DNA of 64,000 nt, taken from Monoplex corrugatus. Lineage: Eukaryota > Mollusca > Gastropoda > Littorinimorpha > Ranellidae. Position 1 is the first letter of the stretch. Each line of letters starts with the position of its first letter. Below the pieces are notes generated by a model, which saw only the letters and a program-made list of their open reading frames with translations, had not been told where the DNA came from and did no database searches. Where the stretch lies: the NCBI GenBank assembly GCA_030674185.1, contig JAPXFY010000031.1, forward strand, positions 402,550 through 466,549. The letters are read 5' to 3'. Of this stretch, positions 24,440 through 36,400 are shown one piece after another. A program made the translations under genes and the position numbers.

Positions 24440-25340
24440 TTGCTCCCGGACGACTGGGGGTGTCCATTGATCTCAGAGATGCGTATTCCCATCTCCTTAT
24501 TACCCAAGGGACAGGACGTACCTCCAATTCGTTTGGAGGAACCGATTCTTCCAGTTCAGGGCTCTTCCCCAGGGTCGCTTGGGTCCAATCATCAGTGACC
24601 AAATGGCACTCCCGGTCCTGGCTAGCCCAGGGAGTACCTATCATACACACCCCTCCTCAGCAGGACTTGTTCACGGATGCGTCCTACTCCGGGTGGGGGG
24701 CCCACGTGGGCCCGCAGACAGCAGCAGGTCAATTGTCACAAGATTCCTTTCCTGTCATATCATCATGCTGGAACTGGAGGCAGTTTTTCAAGCCCCCAGA
24801 GACTTTCTCCCCTTTCTGAAGGGAAACATGTTCGTATCAACACGGACAACACTACCGTGGCTTGTTACGTCAACAAGCAAAAGGGGCGCCCACTCCCACT
24901 CCTTGTCTCGGAGAGGGAACAGCTTCCACTCTGGTGTGAAGAACAATCCTTTCGGATCTCAGCGATGCATGTCCCGGGAAAGATGAACATACTGCGGCCT
25001 CCATCACAGCTCCCACAGGATTCTTCCCTCAGAATGGGCACTGGTCTGTGCAGTTCTGGAGCCAGTGTGGGCAGCATGGTTCAAATTCAAATGGACCTGT
25101 TTGCCACTAGGTTCCACCGCCGCCTCCATCTGTATGTTTTTCCAGTCCCGGATCCTTCGACTTGGCCCGTGGATGCTCCGTCATCCTATGATCAGTCCTG
25201 TCGGCTATGCCTTCCCTCCGTTCCCCTAACTGGGAAAGTTATGCGGAAGGCGAGGGCAGACTCTGCCACGATGTTCTCGTGGTGCCTTGATGGCCCGCTC
25301 AAACATGGTTTCCGGAACTGCTACACCTGTTCCATGTGCC
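24440..25340 (+). pseudogene. DIRS reverse transcriptase (core deleted), RNase H and methyltransferase-like remnant
   Basis: SIDLRDAYSHLLITQ (24463 on) is the first catalytic block of the DIRS reverse transcriptase. About 30 codons later a different frame shows the FQFRALPQG-like block, and the sequence passes almost directly to RNase H: LFTDASYSGWGAHVG (about 24667-24711), RINTDNTTVACYVNKQ and ISAMHVPGKMNIL. The YxDD box expected between them is missing, indicating an internal deletion. Downstream, MDLFATRFHRRLHLYVFPVP begins the segment that follows RNase H in DIRS elements, the region associated with a Dam-like methyltransferase; it is cut short after PLTGKVMRKARAD. Confidence 0.85.
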
Positions 25341-25419
25341 TCCAATAAAACGCACTGTGACAGGCCGGTCCTTGCTTCAACCAATGTCAGGCATTCTGCA
25401 CAGCAATCCAGAGGCTCTA

Positions 25420-26385
25420 AGTCTTCATTAGGCTTGTCTCCGACAGTGATCGCCCTGTGGAACAATCGCACAGACCAGACACTCAGGGAATGTATAGTGC
25501 CCACTGACACAGTTGGCCTTCTGGGTGCTCCTCAACTTTCCACTCACCCTCTCGCTTGCAGTTGGCCAACTACCGCGGCTTTCTTCGTCGAGGAAAAACC
25601 TTTTGTCCTCCTCAGTGAAGGGACGCAGGGCAGCCATCTGCACCACCATCAGCCAGTCGGGTGGTCCTTCCCTTGTGGACGACCCTCTCCTGCAGGATAT
25701 TGTCCGAGGGGCTTCCCTTCGGTAGCCTGACCCCCTGCCGCACCCGGCTGGGGATCTCCTTCTCGTCCTCTCCTCCCTGGGACTTCCCCCTTACGAGCCC
25801 ATCAGGGAGTGTTCTCCCAAGTTCCTCTCGTTTCGGACGGCCTTTCTACTCCCTCTAGCGTCGGGGAGGCACTGTAGTGAAGTGCACGCTCTTAGCGGAC
25901 TCCCCGGGGATGTCACTTTCGAACCTGAGGGCTCAATGTCTCTACGCCTACTCCTGGACTTCTTGGCCAAGAACCAGTCGCCAGGTTCTCCTTCTCCGTC
26001 TATTTCCATTCATCCCCTGACGTCTATCCTTGCTCCGGATGACGAAATCTTCTCGCCAGAAGCAGCGCCACCTGTTTCTCTCATTAGCTTGTGGACAGTC
26101 ATCAAGGATGCATATGCAAGGCCGGGCTCAGATTTGGCTGTCTTCTCCCTGAGGCCCCATGAGAATAGAGCATGGGCCTTGTCACTGGCGTTCGCTCAAT
26201 GCCAGCCTCCAGAGTGTCCTGGACGCCACGCATTGGCGTTCTCCGGACACGTTCATTCCATCCTACCGGCGCGATGTCTCCCGTCTGCGCGACGATGGAT
26301 CTAGGGGTATCGCTTCCGCTTTGGTGGCTCAACACCCCATCTCTGCCGCATGCCCTGACTTGTCTCATTCCTCCAGGCGTTAACC
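25420..26385 (+). pseudogene. DIRS tyrosine recombinase, frameshifted
   Basis: Tyrosine recombinase signatures are spread over several frames. Box I is LASGRHCSEVHALS (about 25855-25900), including the catalytic Arg. It is followed by FLAKNQSPGSPSPSISI. The C-terminal box THWRSPDTFIPSYRRDVS (about 26229-26282) carries the presumed nucleophilic Tyr in SYRRDV. The reading frame shifts at least twice (near 25740 and between the two boxes), and ALVAQHPISA closes the ORF near 26345. In DIRS elements this enzyme inserts a circular cDNA without making target duplications, which matches the junctions seen here. Confidence 0.85.
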
Positions 26386-26416
26386 AGGTAAGCCCTCCTT
26401 CCGGGTAGCGCTATTC

Positions 26417-26505
26417 TGCATCAGTGAGCCACGGTACAGTATGTGTAATTAAAAGGATATTTTCCTTCTAAAATTACGTTTAATCTAACATACTTACCGT
26501 GGCTC
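26417..26505 (+). repeat. DIRS internal complementary region
   Basis: The first 37 bp (26417-26453) are the exact reverse complement of the left terminus 19858-19894. The next 52 bp (26454-26505) are the reverse complement of the right terminus 26695-26746 with two mismatches. Together they are the complement of the left and right ends joined, the template thought to align DIRS ends during circularisation. Confidence 0.95.
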
Positions 26506-26575
26506 ACGCAGAGTCCCTCCCGTCCTCCCCGCCTTCCTGGTTCCTTCCATTCACAGTCAGGGTCTTGGTTTCCTC

Positions 26576-26704
26576 GAAAAGAGGAAGAGCACATGCGCAT
26601 GCACAAGACATGGATACTCTCAGAGTTATGGTCCTTTCGGACTTTATTGTTTATGAGGCAGGAATGGCAAATCGCTGCCGCTTATTGCATCACTGAGCCA
26701 CGGT
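26576..26704 (-). repeat. DIRS right inverted terminal repeat (129 bp)
   Basis: Reverse-complement match to 19876-20004, same length, with about three mismatches. It is followed by a right-end-specific extension of 42 bp (26705-26746) that is represented in the internal complementary region. Confidence 0.95.
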
Positions 26705-26746
26705 AAGTTTGTTAGATTAAACGTAATTTTAGAAGGAAAATTTCCT

Positions 26747-27900
26747 TACTGGTCCGTGTGGGTCAGCTTTCTATAGACGGAGAAGGCGAAGCATGTCTCC
26801 GTCCGGGTGATGCGGGTATCCAACATCACGATGCTGCCGTTCAATTCTACCTCGTAGGTGAATTTGATGGCAGGGTGTTGGTTGTTGAGATGGTTCGTGA
26901 AGTCTTCGACCACCGATCTTTTCAGCACAGTCATAGTGTCGTCCGCCATGTAGTGGCCACAGTAGCGTGGAGGAGTGTGGAACGATGCCAGAGCTTTCTC
27001 CTCGAAATTTTCCATAAAGAGGTTGGTGACAATGGGACTCACAGGGGACCCCATGGCTGCACCCTCGGTCTGTTGGTAGAACTGTCCTTCAAAGGGTGAA
27101 GTAGGTGGTGTTGAGGCAGCAGGATAGCAGTTCACAGATGTGTTCCACTGGCAGGTTGGTGCGCTGCTGAAGGCTGTTGTCGTCCTGTAACCTCCCTCTG
27201 ATGATGTCAATGCTGTCCTTCACAGGGACACTGGTGAACAGGCTGTGACGTCATAGGACACCAGAATCTCATCAGGTTGTGGTACAAACTTTGACAGCTT
27301 CTTCACCAGGTCTGCACTGTTGGCAACGGAATGTTCTGTCTTTCCTACCAAAGATGAGAGGATGTCTGCAACGAATCGGGCCGTCTCATACATCAGGGAT
27401 CCTCTAGAGGCGACAATGGGACGGAGGGGTACATCTTTCTTGTGCACTTTAGGCAGTCCGTAGAACTTAGGCACATCAGTAGCTGAGGGGTACAATCTGC
27501 GGTACTGTTCTGAAGAGAGTTCTCCTGACTTCTGTAGGCCTTGCAGTAGTTTGGTCAGACGGGCAGTATACTTGCTGGTGGGATCTTTGCTCAGCTGTTG
27601 GTAGGTCTTTTTGTCATCTAGCAGATTGTAAGCCTTCTCATAGTACTGCCCCTTGGGTAGGGTGACTGTGGCACGGCCTTTGTCGGCTGGGAGAGTCATG
27701 ATGGAATCCTTCTTCTTCAATCCCTGTAGTGCAAGTCTTTCATCCTAGAAATGTTGGATTTGGGAGGTTTGCTCTGTTTGAGGATGTTCACACACTCTGA
27801 TCGTAGGTGTGTGGCCTCTTCTGTTTGAGGACCAATCCAAGTATTTGTGTGCAATGTTAGTACTCACCTGACTGATCTTCAAGCACTATGATTCAGTCAC
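26747..27900 (-). pseudogene. Penelope-like element, 5' part: reverse transcriptase
   Basis: The minus strand from 27720 reads MTLPADKGRATVTLPKGQYY, KFYGLPKVHKKDVPLRPIVA and LVSYDVTA. A lost base near 27225 shifts the frame before the expected FTSVPV. The frame at 26747-27100 has GAAMGSPVSPIVTNLFMENF and the catalytic YMADDT, with both Asp residues but an unusual MA where this family usually has VDD. It ends at LDTRITR...FSVYRKLTHTDQ, which joins in frame to LQFDSHQPLEHK at 19857 once the DIRS element is removed. The N-terminus fades at about 27860-27900. Confidence 0.9.
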
Positions 27901-28122
27901 TTCACCTCAGACAAGCACAACAAAAGCCTGACGACCGAGTTGCCAGCAAAATATGGTAAAATATGGCAACATATGGCAAAATATGGCAACATTGGACATG
28001 CTGTTGCTGACAGTACGTGCGCTAGCTTATATAAGCCATCGACATGAGACGAGCCCTTCTGGGTGGCGCACTCACTCACCCACTGCTGTTCACCTCCACA
28101 CCCATCCCGTCATATCTTTCTC

Positions 28123-28180
<58 letters not shown>

Positions 28181-28215
28181 CACGGCCCGCGGCAGAGGAG
28201 CAGGCGGTAACCTTG
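27901..28215. repeat. Unassigned sequence with a (CT)n microsatellite
   Basis: Short AAAATATGGCAAC-type repeats occur at 27950-27992 and a (CT)n run at 28129-28178. No gene is visible. Confidence 0.7.
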
Positions 28216-28289
28216 GCAACATTAGCTTGCGTTCCGGTACTTCCAGAAAGCCATAGGACAGGCATGGCCATCCAAACCAGTGGTCTTTT

Positions 28290-29667
28290 TTGAATTATAA
28301 CGTTGAAACGTTGTACAGTAAATTAAAGGACGTTTCCTTCATAAATTATGTAACAAAATTTGATTTTGTTTGTCTCACTGAATGTTTTCTTGATACTTCG
28401 TTTGATTTCAGCTGTTTGTTCACTGATTATTTGAAGTTTTACGCCCAGGTAAGAAATTGTCACACCATGGCAGGAATTCGGGTGGAGTTTTATTGTTGGT
28501 GAAAAAAACTTTAGAAAAGTGTGTGAAAGAAATAATGTTAGATTATGATAACACCATTGCCATCAGAGTAAACAAAAATATATTTGATTTAGACAAAGAT
28601 CTGATTTTGATTGCATGCTATGTTGCGCCAGAAGGAAGCCCTAGATATAACGAAACATTAATTAAAGATGGGATCCTGATGCTGGAAGAATTAATGCTAA
28701 ACAGTTTGAAAAAGAAAAAACACATTTTATAATTATGGGAGATCTCAATGCTAGAACAGGTCACGAACAGTTTGCGCCTGAAGACATGACTACTTATTTG
28801 GAAGACATTGAGTATGACAGGATGTATAATGAATGTGATGTACGTTGTTCTAAAGATGAAACTGTGAATAGTTTTGGCAAAACATTGTTGGACTTATGTT
28901 TCATGTTGGATATGGTTATTTTGAATGGTTTTTGTGATGGAGATACAGAGGGTGAATACACTTTTGTGTTTCCAAACGGGTGTAGTGTGATTGACTATTT
29001 TCTTGTTCCCCATAATCTGGTATCAAGCTTTGATTTACGGGTAGGTAACTGTGTTGATTCATGGCATCTACCTGTTGAGGTAATATGGAAAAGGGGAAAT
29101 AATCATACAGACGTAGAAAGTGCAAGACAACAAGGGAAAGAAAAAATTGTATGGTCTGAAGAATTAGCAAGTTTATTTGTACACGAGCTTGATGGTTCTG
29201 AGTTCAACAATTGTCTACAGACAGCTTTCGGTTTGTTAGATTATAATGTGAATGACAGTTCGGAGCAGTTTATTAAGGCTTTATGCGGGGCAGCTGCGTG
29301 TATGGTACGAACAGTGAGACAAGAACAAAAGAAACAGAATGATTGGTTTGATAAGGAATGTGAAAGAAAGAAACAAGAAGTTAAGAGGCTACTGAAAAGA
29401 TTCCAGAGATGCAAAACAGAAAAAGAAAAAAGAGAAGCATATGTCATATCACGAAAAGAGTATGTTAAACTAAGGAAAACGAAAGAAAGGGAATACGAAG
29501 ATAAGAAAATAAGAACACTCAAAGATTCCATCAATGACTCCAGGACATTCTGGTCAATAATAAGATCTGTTAATAGAAAGGCCTTTGTGTACAATGAAAT
29601 CTCTATTGAACAATGGTACAATCATTTCTGCAGTGTTTTCAATGATATCGGGGGAAATACTGCATAA
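28290..29667 (+). pseudogene. LINE APE-type endonuclease and linker
   Basis: The frame starts near NVETLYSKLKDVSFINYV and FDFVCLTECFLDTSFDF. It shifts near 28480 to HHGRNSGGVLLLVKKTL, then runs IMGDLNARTGHEQF (the GDxN catalytic loop) to DSWHLPVEVIW, the position of the catalytic His. A long basic coiled-coil-like linker (ERKKQEVKRLLKRFQRCKTE) follows, and the frame meets a TAA at 29665-29667 that interrupts otherwise continuous ORF2. Confidence 0.85.
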
Positions 29668-31648
29668 GAGAGTAATATAGTAGAGGAAGAAAATAATTTT
29701 GAGCCACTTTTCAATGAGCCTATAACTAAAGAAGAAGTGACTGCGAGTATCAGGCATTTGAAAGCAGGAAAGAGCGCAGGACCAGATCAAATAATCAGCG
29801 AAATGTTAAAACATGCAAATGCTAATGTAATTGATTTCCTTGTCCATTTATGTAACAAGCTTTTTGATAATGGCATTTTTCTGTCAGAATGGGCAAAGTC
29901 CATAATAATCCCAATTCATAAAAAAGGAGATGTGAATAATCCAGATAATTATAGAGAAGTCGCCCTAACAAGTACAGTGAGTAAAGTTTATACATATATT
30001 TTGAATAAGAGATTAACAAAGTGGGCAGAAAAAGAAGAGAAAATAGTTGAAGAACAAGCTGGATTTAGAGCAAAATACAGTACAATTGATCATATTTTCA
30101 CACTTTACTCCCTTGTGCAGAAGCATTTACTTTTAAATAAGAAACTTTATGTTGCATTTGTGGATTTTAGGAAGGCATCGATTCTGTGAATCGTACTAAT
30201 CTTTGGAATGTATTACGTAAAAGTGGTATGAATGGAAAATTATATATGGCCTTAAGAGGAATTTACAACTCAGTGCTTGCATGCGTGCGTGAGAAGTGTG
30301 TATATTCAGATTATTTCGAATGCCCTAAAGGAGTGAAACAGGGGTGTCAATTGAGTCCTCAATTGTTTTCATTTTTCATTAATGAATTAGCAGTGGAACT
30401 GTCAAGAAAAGGCAGGCATGGAATTCAAATTATCCCTGGGGCTATTGAGATATTCCTATTTCTGTTTGCAGACGATGTTATTCTTCTCTCTGGTACAGTC
30501 AAAGGCTTACAAAACCAGTTAAATGTCTTAAAGGAAGAATCGGATCGACTAGCTTTAACAGTTAACATGGACAAAACTAATATTATGATTTTCAGGAAGG
30601 GTGGACATTTATCAAAACACGAAAAATGGTTCTATGGAATTAACGAGGTTAAGGTTATTAATTCTTATAAATACTTAGGAATGATATTTTCGACAAAATT
30701 AAGTTTAAATTATGCATGGGAAGAATCTTGTAATAAAGAGAAAAAGGGTGTTATTGTTACGGAAGCTCAATTCTATTGATTGTAATTTATATTGGAAAAT
30801 GTTTGATACACAGATAGAACCTTTACTTACATATGCAGCTGAAGTATGGGGTCTTACTGTAAATCCACATATGGAAAAAGTGCATACATATGCTATAAAA
30901 CGTTTTTTTTGATGTACCAATTCACTCTTCTAATACTGTTTTATATGGAGAAACTGGAAGATATCCTTTATACATTAGAACCTTTGTGAAGAGTATTAAA
31001 TACTGGTTGAAATTGTTAAGGCTTCCATAATCTCGGTTATGTAAACAGGCATATGAAATGATGGTTACTCAAATGGAAATAGGAAAACAGAACTGGGCCT
31101 ATCAGGTAAAAAAGGCTTTATCAGAACTTGGGTTTGGAATCGTGTGGTTGTCCCAGGGAGTAGGAAATGAGTGTCAGTTTATTAATGAATTTAAAGACAG
31201 GCTTATTTGTTCGTTTAAACAAAATTGGCACTCAGATATGGATAACAAAGAAAAATATAGTTGGTTCTTCTCATTTAAAGATGTTTTTCAAACCGAAAAA
31301 TATCTCAGTATTGTTACGGATAAATGGCAAAGAACTAATTACGCAAGATTTAGATTAAGAACACTTGGTTTCAATGCAAATAATAATGGGTTTCAACCTG
31401 GGACGTCCACAGTATATCCTTGCTCCTTATGTGGAAACAATGTCGATAATGAAAAACACTTTTTATTCCAATGCCAAATTTTTGACACAATACGTGGAAA
31501 ATGCAAAGTTTTTGAATCCGACATGGCCAAAAGACAAGATGTTGTATCTATTTTGTCGTCTGATGACGAAGTCATAATCAAATCAGTGGCACTATACATT
31601 GCGGAAGCACAAAAAATAAGACATAAACATCTACAAGCCCGACAATAG
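29668..31648 (+). pseudogene. LINE reverse transcriptase and C-terminal Cys/His motif
   Basis: Motifs in order: LKAGKSAGPDQIISEMLK, EEQAGFRAKYSTIDHIF, YVAFVDFRKA (frameshift here, one T lost near 30180), GVKQGCQLSPQLFSFFINEL, catalytic FLFADDVILLS (about 30460-30495), VNMDKTNIMIF and YKYLGMIFSTKLSL. The C-terminal frame 31058-31648 ends with CSLCGNNVDNEKHFLFQC, a C-x2-C-x8-H-x4-C arrangement of the zinc-binding type found at LINE C-termini. The catalytic Asp pair is retained. Confidence 0.88.
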
Positions 31649-31690
31649 TGCTCAGCGAGACAATATCATACTGGGATTAATTTAAACTCT

Positions 31691-32074
31691 TTTGACTGAC
31701 GTGGGCTATATTACGTTAACATAGTAAAAGAAGCAATGAAATGGACTAAGATTTTTCCTCGTTTTCAGGTACTGTCTACATGACTTGAGGGAAAGCGTAT
31801 CTTGAGTGTGCAACCCCTCCTGTCCCTCCCTCCTGTGTTGATGTGGGGTGTACATGGAACTATTCCACAGAAAAGTGGCGCAGTGTCTTGTGTTCAAACC
31901 TGTCAAGCACAACTCCAGGAACAGGGAGGACATGGATTTCATTTCTGTGTTCTTGGTTTTGTTTGCCACTTCTCACAGGATTGGGGCACCTTGCTCTGGT
32001 CCTGGCATTTTACAAGCACCACACACTTGCGTGCACATGCACACGCACGCACGGACACGCATGCGCACGCACCC
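31691..32074. other. Unassigned stretch with one hydrophobic open frame
   Basis: All three plus-strand frames are partly open before the CA repeats. The one from about 31810 includes a Cys/Trp-containing segment and a hydrophobic run (WISFLCSWFCLPLLTGLGHL). An acceptor-like TTTTCCTCGTTTTCAG lies at about 31753-31769. It might be an exon, but no donor or homology supports it. Confidence 0.25.
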
Positions 32075-32330
32075 ACTCACACACACACACACACACGCAC
32101 ACCACACACACGCACACACACACACGCACACACACACACGCACACACACACACTCACACATACACACACACACACACACTCACACACACACACATACACA
32201 CATACCACACACATACACACATACACACTACACATACACACTACACACACACACATACACCACACACACACACACAAAACACACACACACACACACAACA
32301 CACACACACACACACACATCACACACAACA

Positions 32331-32364
<34 letters not shown>

Positions 32365-32485
32365 CACACATACACACACATCACACACACACATACACAC
32401 ACATACACACACACACACACATACACACAACACACACACACACATAACACACACACACACCAACACACACTACACACCATCACAC
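32075..32485. repeat. Imperfect (CA)n microsatellite
   Basis: About 410 bp of CA repeats with frequent G, T and AACA/CATA interruptions. Shadow frames encode Thr/His or Cys/Val. Confidence 0.95.
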
Positions 32486-32567
32486 CCACCCACATGTGGC
32501 ACGACATGATAGTCTCTCTGTCTCTCCTCCCCCAGCAGCCCCATTGTCTGAGTTTATCATGCACTTA

Positions 32568-33343
32568 GTATTTTTTCACAGATTATAGTTTATCATGCAC
32601 TTAGTATTTTTTCACAGATTGTAGTTTATCATGCACTTAGTATTTTTTCACAGATTATAGTTTATCACGCACTTAGTATTTGTTCACAGATTATAGTTTA
32701 TCATGCACTTAGTATTTGTTCACAGATTGTAGTTTATCATGCACTTAGTATTTTTTCACAGATTATAGTTTATCACGCACTTAGTATTTGTTCACAGATT
32801 ATAGTTTATCATGCACTTAGTATTTGTTCACAGATTATAGTCTATCATGCACTTAGTATTTGTTCACAGATTGTAGTTTATCATGCACTTAGTATTTGTT
32901 CACAGATTATAGTCTATCATGCACTTAGTATTTGTTCACAGATTGTAGTTTATCATGCACTTAGTATTTGTTCACAGATTATAGTTTATCATGCACTTAG
33001 TATTTGTTCACAGATTATAGTTTATCATGCACTTAGTATTTGTTCACAGATTATAGTCTATCATGCACTTAGTATTTGTTCACAGATTATAGTTTATCAT
33101 GCACTTAGTATTTGTTCACAGATTGTAGTTTATCACGCACTTAGTATTTGTTCACAGATTATAGTCCATCATGTACTTAGTATTTGTTCACAGATTATAG
33201 TTTATCATGCACTTAGTATTTGTTCACAGATTATAGTTTATCATGCACTTAGTATTTGTTCACAGATTATAGTCCATCATGTACTTAGTATTTGTTCACA
33301 GATTATAGTTTATCATGCACTTAGTATTTGTTCACAGATTATA
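32568..33343. repeat. 36-bp minisatellite, about 21 copies
   Basis: The unit TAGTTTATCATGCACTTAGT plus ATTTGTTCACAGATTA recurs every 36 bp without length variation. Point variants alternate (TTTTTT or TTTGTT; TTATAG or TTGTAG). The left copies share TTTTTT. Confidence 0.96.
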
Positions 33344-33469
33344 TTGATCTGCGCCTACACGCTTGCGCACAAACGCTTACATATTCTTTCTCGCCTTCCC
33401 CCCCCCCCTCCACTCCCCAAAGCCTTGTCTTCCCCTTTTAACCCACAAACATCGTTTTGTATGTCACAC
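33344..33469. other. Short unique spacer between two arrays
   Basis: Contains a C-rich run at 33398-33408; no gene is seen. Confidence 0.6.
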
Positions 33470-36400
33470 AGTTCCTGTTTGAACATGTCAGTGTGTCTTC
33501 ATCTAACTCAACACACGATACAAATTATAATATACTTAGTATTCCTGTTTGTACATGTCAATGTGTCTTCCTCTAACTCAACACACGATACAAATTATAA
33601 CATAGTATTCCTGTTTGAACATGTCAGTGTGTCTTCATCTAACTCAACACACGATACAAATTATAATATACTTAGTATTCCTGTTTGTACATGTCAATGT
33701 GTCTTCCTCTAACTCAACACACGATACAAATTATAACATAGTATTCCTGTTTGAACATGTCAGTGTGTCTTCATCTAACTCAACACACGATACAAATTAT
33801 AATATACTTAGTATTCCTGTTTGTACATGTCAATGTGTCTTCCTCTAACTCAACACACGATACAAATTATAACATAGTATTCCTGTTTGTACATGTCAAT
33901 GTGTCTTCCTCTAACTCAACACACGATACAAATTATAACATAGTATTCCTGTTTGTACATGTCAATGTGTCTTCCTCTAACTCAACACATGATACAAATC
34001 ATAACACAGTATTCCTGTTTGTACATGTCAATGTGTCTTCCTCTAACTCAACACATGATACAAATTATAACATAGTATTCCTGTTTGTACATGTCAATGT
34101 GTCTTCATCTAACTCAACACATGATACAAATTATAACATAGTGTTCCTGTTTGTACATGTCAATATGTCTTCATCTTACTCAACACACAATACAAATTAT
34201 AACAGTATTCCTGTTTGTACATGTCAGTGTGTCTTCATCTTACTCAACACACGATACAAATTATAACATAGTATTCCTGTTTGAATATGTTAGTGTGTCT
34301 TCATCTAACTCAACACACGATACAAATTATAACATAGTATTCCTGTTTGTACATGTCAATGTGTCTTCCTCTAACTCAACACATGATACAAATTATAACA
34401 TAGTATTCCTGTTTGTACATGTCAATGTGTCTTCATCTAACTCAACACATGATACAAATTATAACATAGTATTCCTGTTTGTACATGTCAATATGTCTTC
34501 ATCTAACTCAACACACGATACAAATTATAACATAGTGTTCCTGTTTGTACATGTCAATGTGTCTTCCTCTAACTCAACACATGATACAAATTATAACATA
34601 GTGTTCCTGTTTGTACATGTCAATGTGTCTTCCTCTAACTCAACACATGATACAAATTATAACATAGTATTCCTGTTTGTACATGTCAATATGTCTTCAT
34701 CTTACTCAACACACAATACAAATTATAACAGTATTCCTGTTTGTACATGTCAATGTCTTCATCTAACTCAACACATGATACAAATTATAACATAGTATTC
34801 CTGTTTGTACATGTCAATATGTCTTCATCTAACTCAACACACGATACAAATTATAACATAGTGTTCCTGTTTGTACATGTCAATGTGTCTTCCTCTAACT
34901 CAACACATGATACAAATTATAACATAGTGTTCCTGTTTGTACATGTCAATGTGTCTTCCTCTAACTCAACACATGATACAAATTATAACATAGTATTCCT
35001 GTTTGTACATGTCAATATGTCTTCATCTTACTCAACACACAATACAAATTATAACAGTATTCCTGTTTGTACATGTCAATGTCTTCATCTAACTCAACAC
35101 ATGATACAAATTATAACAGTATTCCTGTTTGTACATGTTAGTGTGTCTTCATCTAACTCAACACACGATACAAATTATAACAGTATTCCTGTTTGTACAT
35201 GTCAGTGTGTCTTCATCTTACTCAACACACAATACAAATTATAACATAGTATTCTGTTTGTACATGTCAGTGTGTCTTCATCTAACTCAACACACAATAC
35301 AAATTATAACAGTATTCCTGTTTGTACATGTCAGTGTGTCTTCATCTTACTCAACACACAATACAAATTATAACATAGTATTCCTGTTTGTACATGTCAG
35401 TGTGTCTTCATCTTACTCAACACACGATACAAATTATAACATAGTATTCCTGTTTGAATATGTTAGTGTGTCTTCATCTAACTCAACACACGATACAAAT
35501 TATAACATAGTATTCCTGTTTGTACATGTCAATGTGTCTTCCTCTAACTCAACACATGATACAAATTATAACATAGTATTCCTGTTTGTACATGTCAATG
35601 TGTCTTCATCTAACTCAACACATGATACAAATTATAACATAGTATTCCTGTTTGTACATGTCAGTGTGTCTGCATCTTACTCAACACACGATACAAATTA
35701 TAACATAGTATTCCTGTTTGTACATGTTAGTATGTCTTCATCTAACTCAACACACGATACAAATTATAACATAGTATTCCTGTTTGTACATGTCAGTGTG
35801 TCTTCATCTTACTCAACACACAATACAAATTATAACAGTATTCCTGTTTGTACATGTCAGTGTGTCTTCATCTTACTCAACACACAATACAAATTATAAC
35901 AGTATTCCTGTTTGTACATGTTAATGTGTCTTCATCTAACTCAACACACGATACAAATTATAACATAGTATTCCTGTTTGTACATGTCAATGTCTTCATC
36001 TAACTCAACACACGATACAAATTATAACATAGTATTCCTGTTTGTAAATGTTAGTGTGTCTTCATCTAACTCAACTCACAATACAAATTATAACATAGTA
36101 TTCCTGTTTGTACATGTCAATGTGTCTTCATCTAACTCAACACACGATACAAATTATAACATAGTATTCCTGTTTGTACATGTCAATGTGTCTTCATCTA
36201 ACTCAACACACGATGCAAATTATAACATAGTATTCCTGTTTGTACATGTCAATATGTCTTCATCTAACTCAACACACGATACAAATTATGACATAGTATT
36301 CCTGTTTGTACATGTCAATGTGTCTTCATCTAACTCAACACACAATACAAATTATAACATAGTATTCCTGTTTGTACATGTCAATGTCTTTATCTAACTC

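Larger units (their letters stand above)
19858..26746 (+). mobile_element. DIRS-type tyrosine-recombinase retrotransposon, 6889 bp, inserted in a Penelope-like element
   Basis: The element has inverted terminal repeats (19876-20004 and 26576-26704), an internal complementary region (26417-26505), a gag-like region, reverse transcriptase plus RNase H, and a tyrosine recombinase at the 3' end, the layout of metazoan DIRS elements. The Penelope-like sequence resumes exactly on each side: TTGTAAG ends at 19857 and TACTGG starts at 26747, with no target-site duplication. That fits recombinase-mediated integration. The copy has many frameshifts, lacks the reverse transcriptase catalytic box and is itself interrupted by an I-type LINE (20213-21838). 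It is noticeably more GC-rich than its surroundings. Confidence 0.92.
28216..31690 (+). mobile_element. APE-type LINE, nearly full-length ORF2, plus strand
   Basis: An endonuclease, reverse transcriptase and C-terminal Cys/His motif occur in order over about 3.4 kb. Lesions are few: frameshifts near 28480, 28730, 30180, 30770 and 30905 (the last in a T8 run), and one in-frame stop at 29665. Neither end is sharply defined and no target duplication was recognised. The clade is not assigned. Confidence 0.88.

Noticed and set aside
27946..27992. AAAATATGGCAAC repeats as a regulatory site
   Set aside because: Only a few imperfect copies at the edge of the Penelope-like element; no supporting evidence.
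31843..32074. Possible host exon with a hydrophobic segment, preceded by TTTTCCTCGTTTTCAG
   Set aside because: Frames are open in all three phases because of composition, and no donor, homology or neighbouring exon was found.
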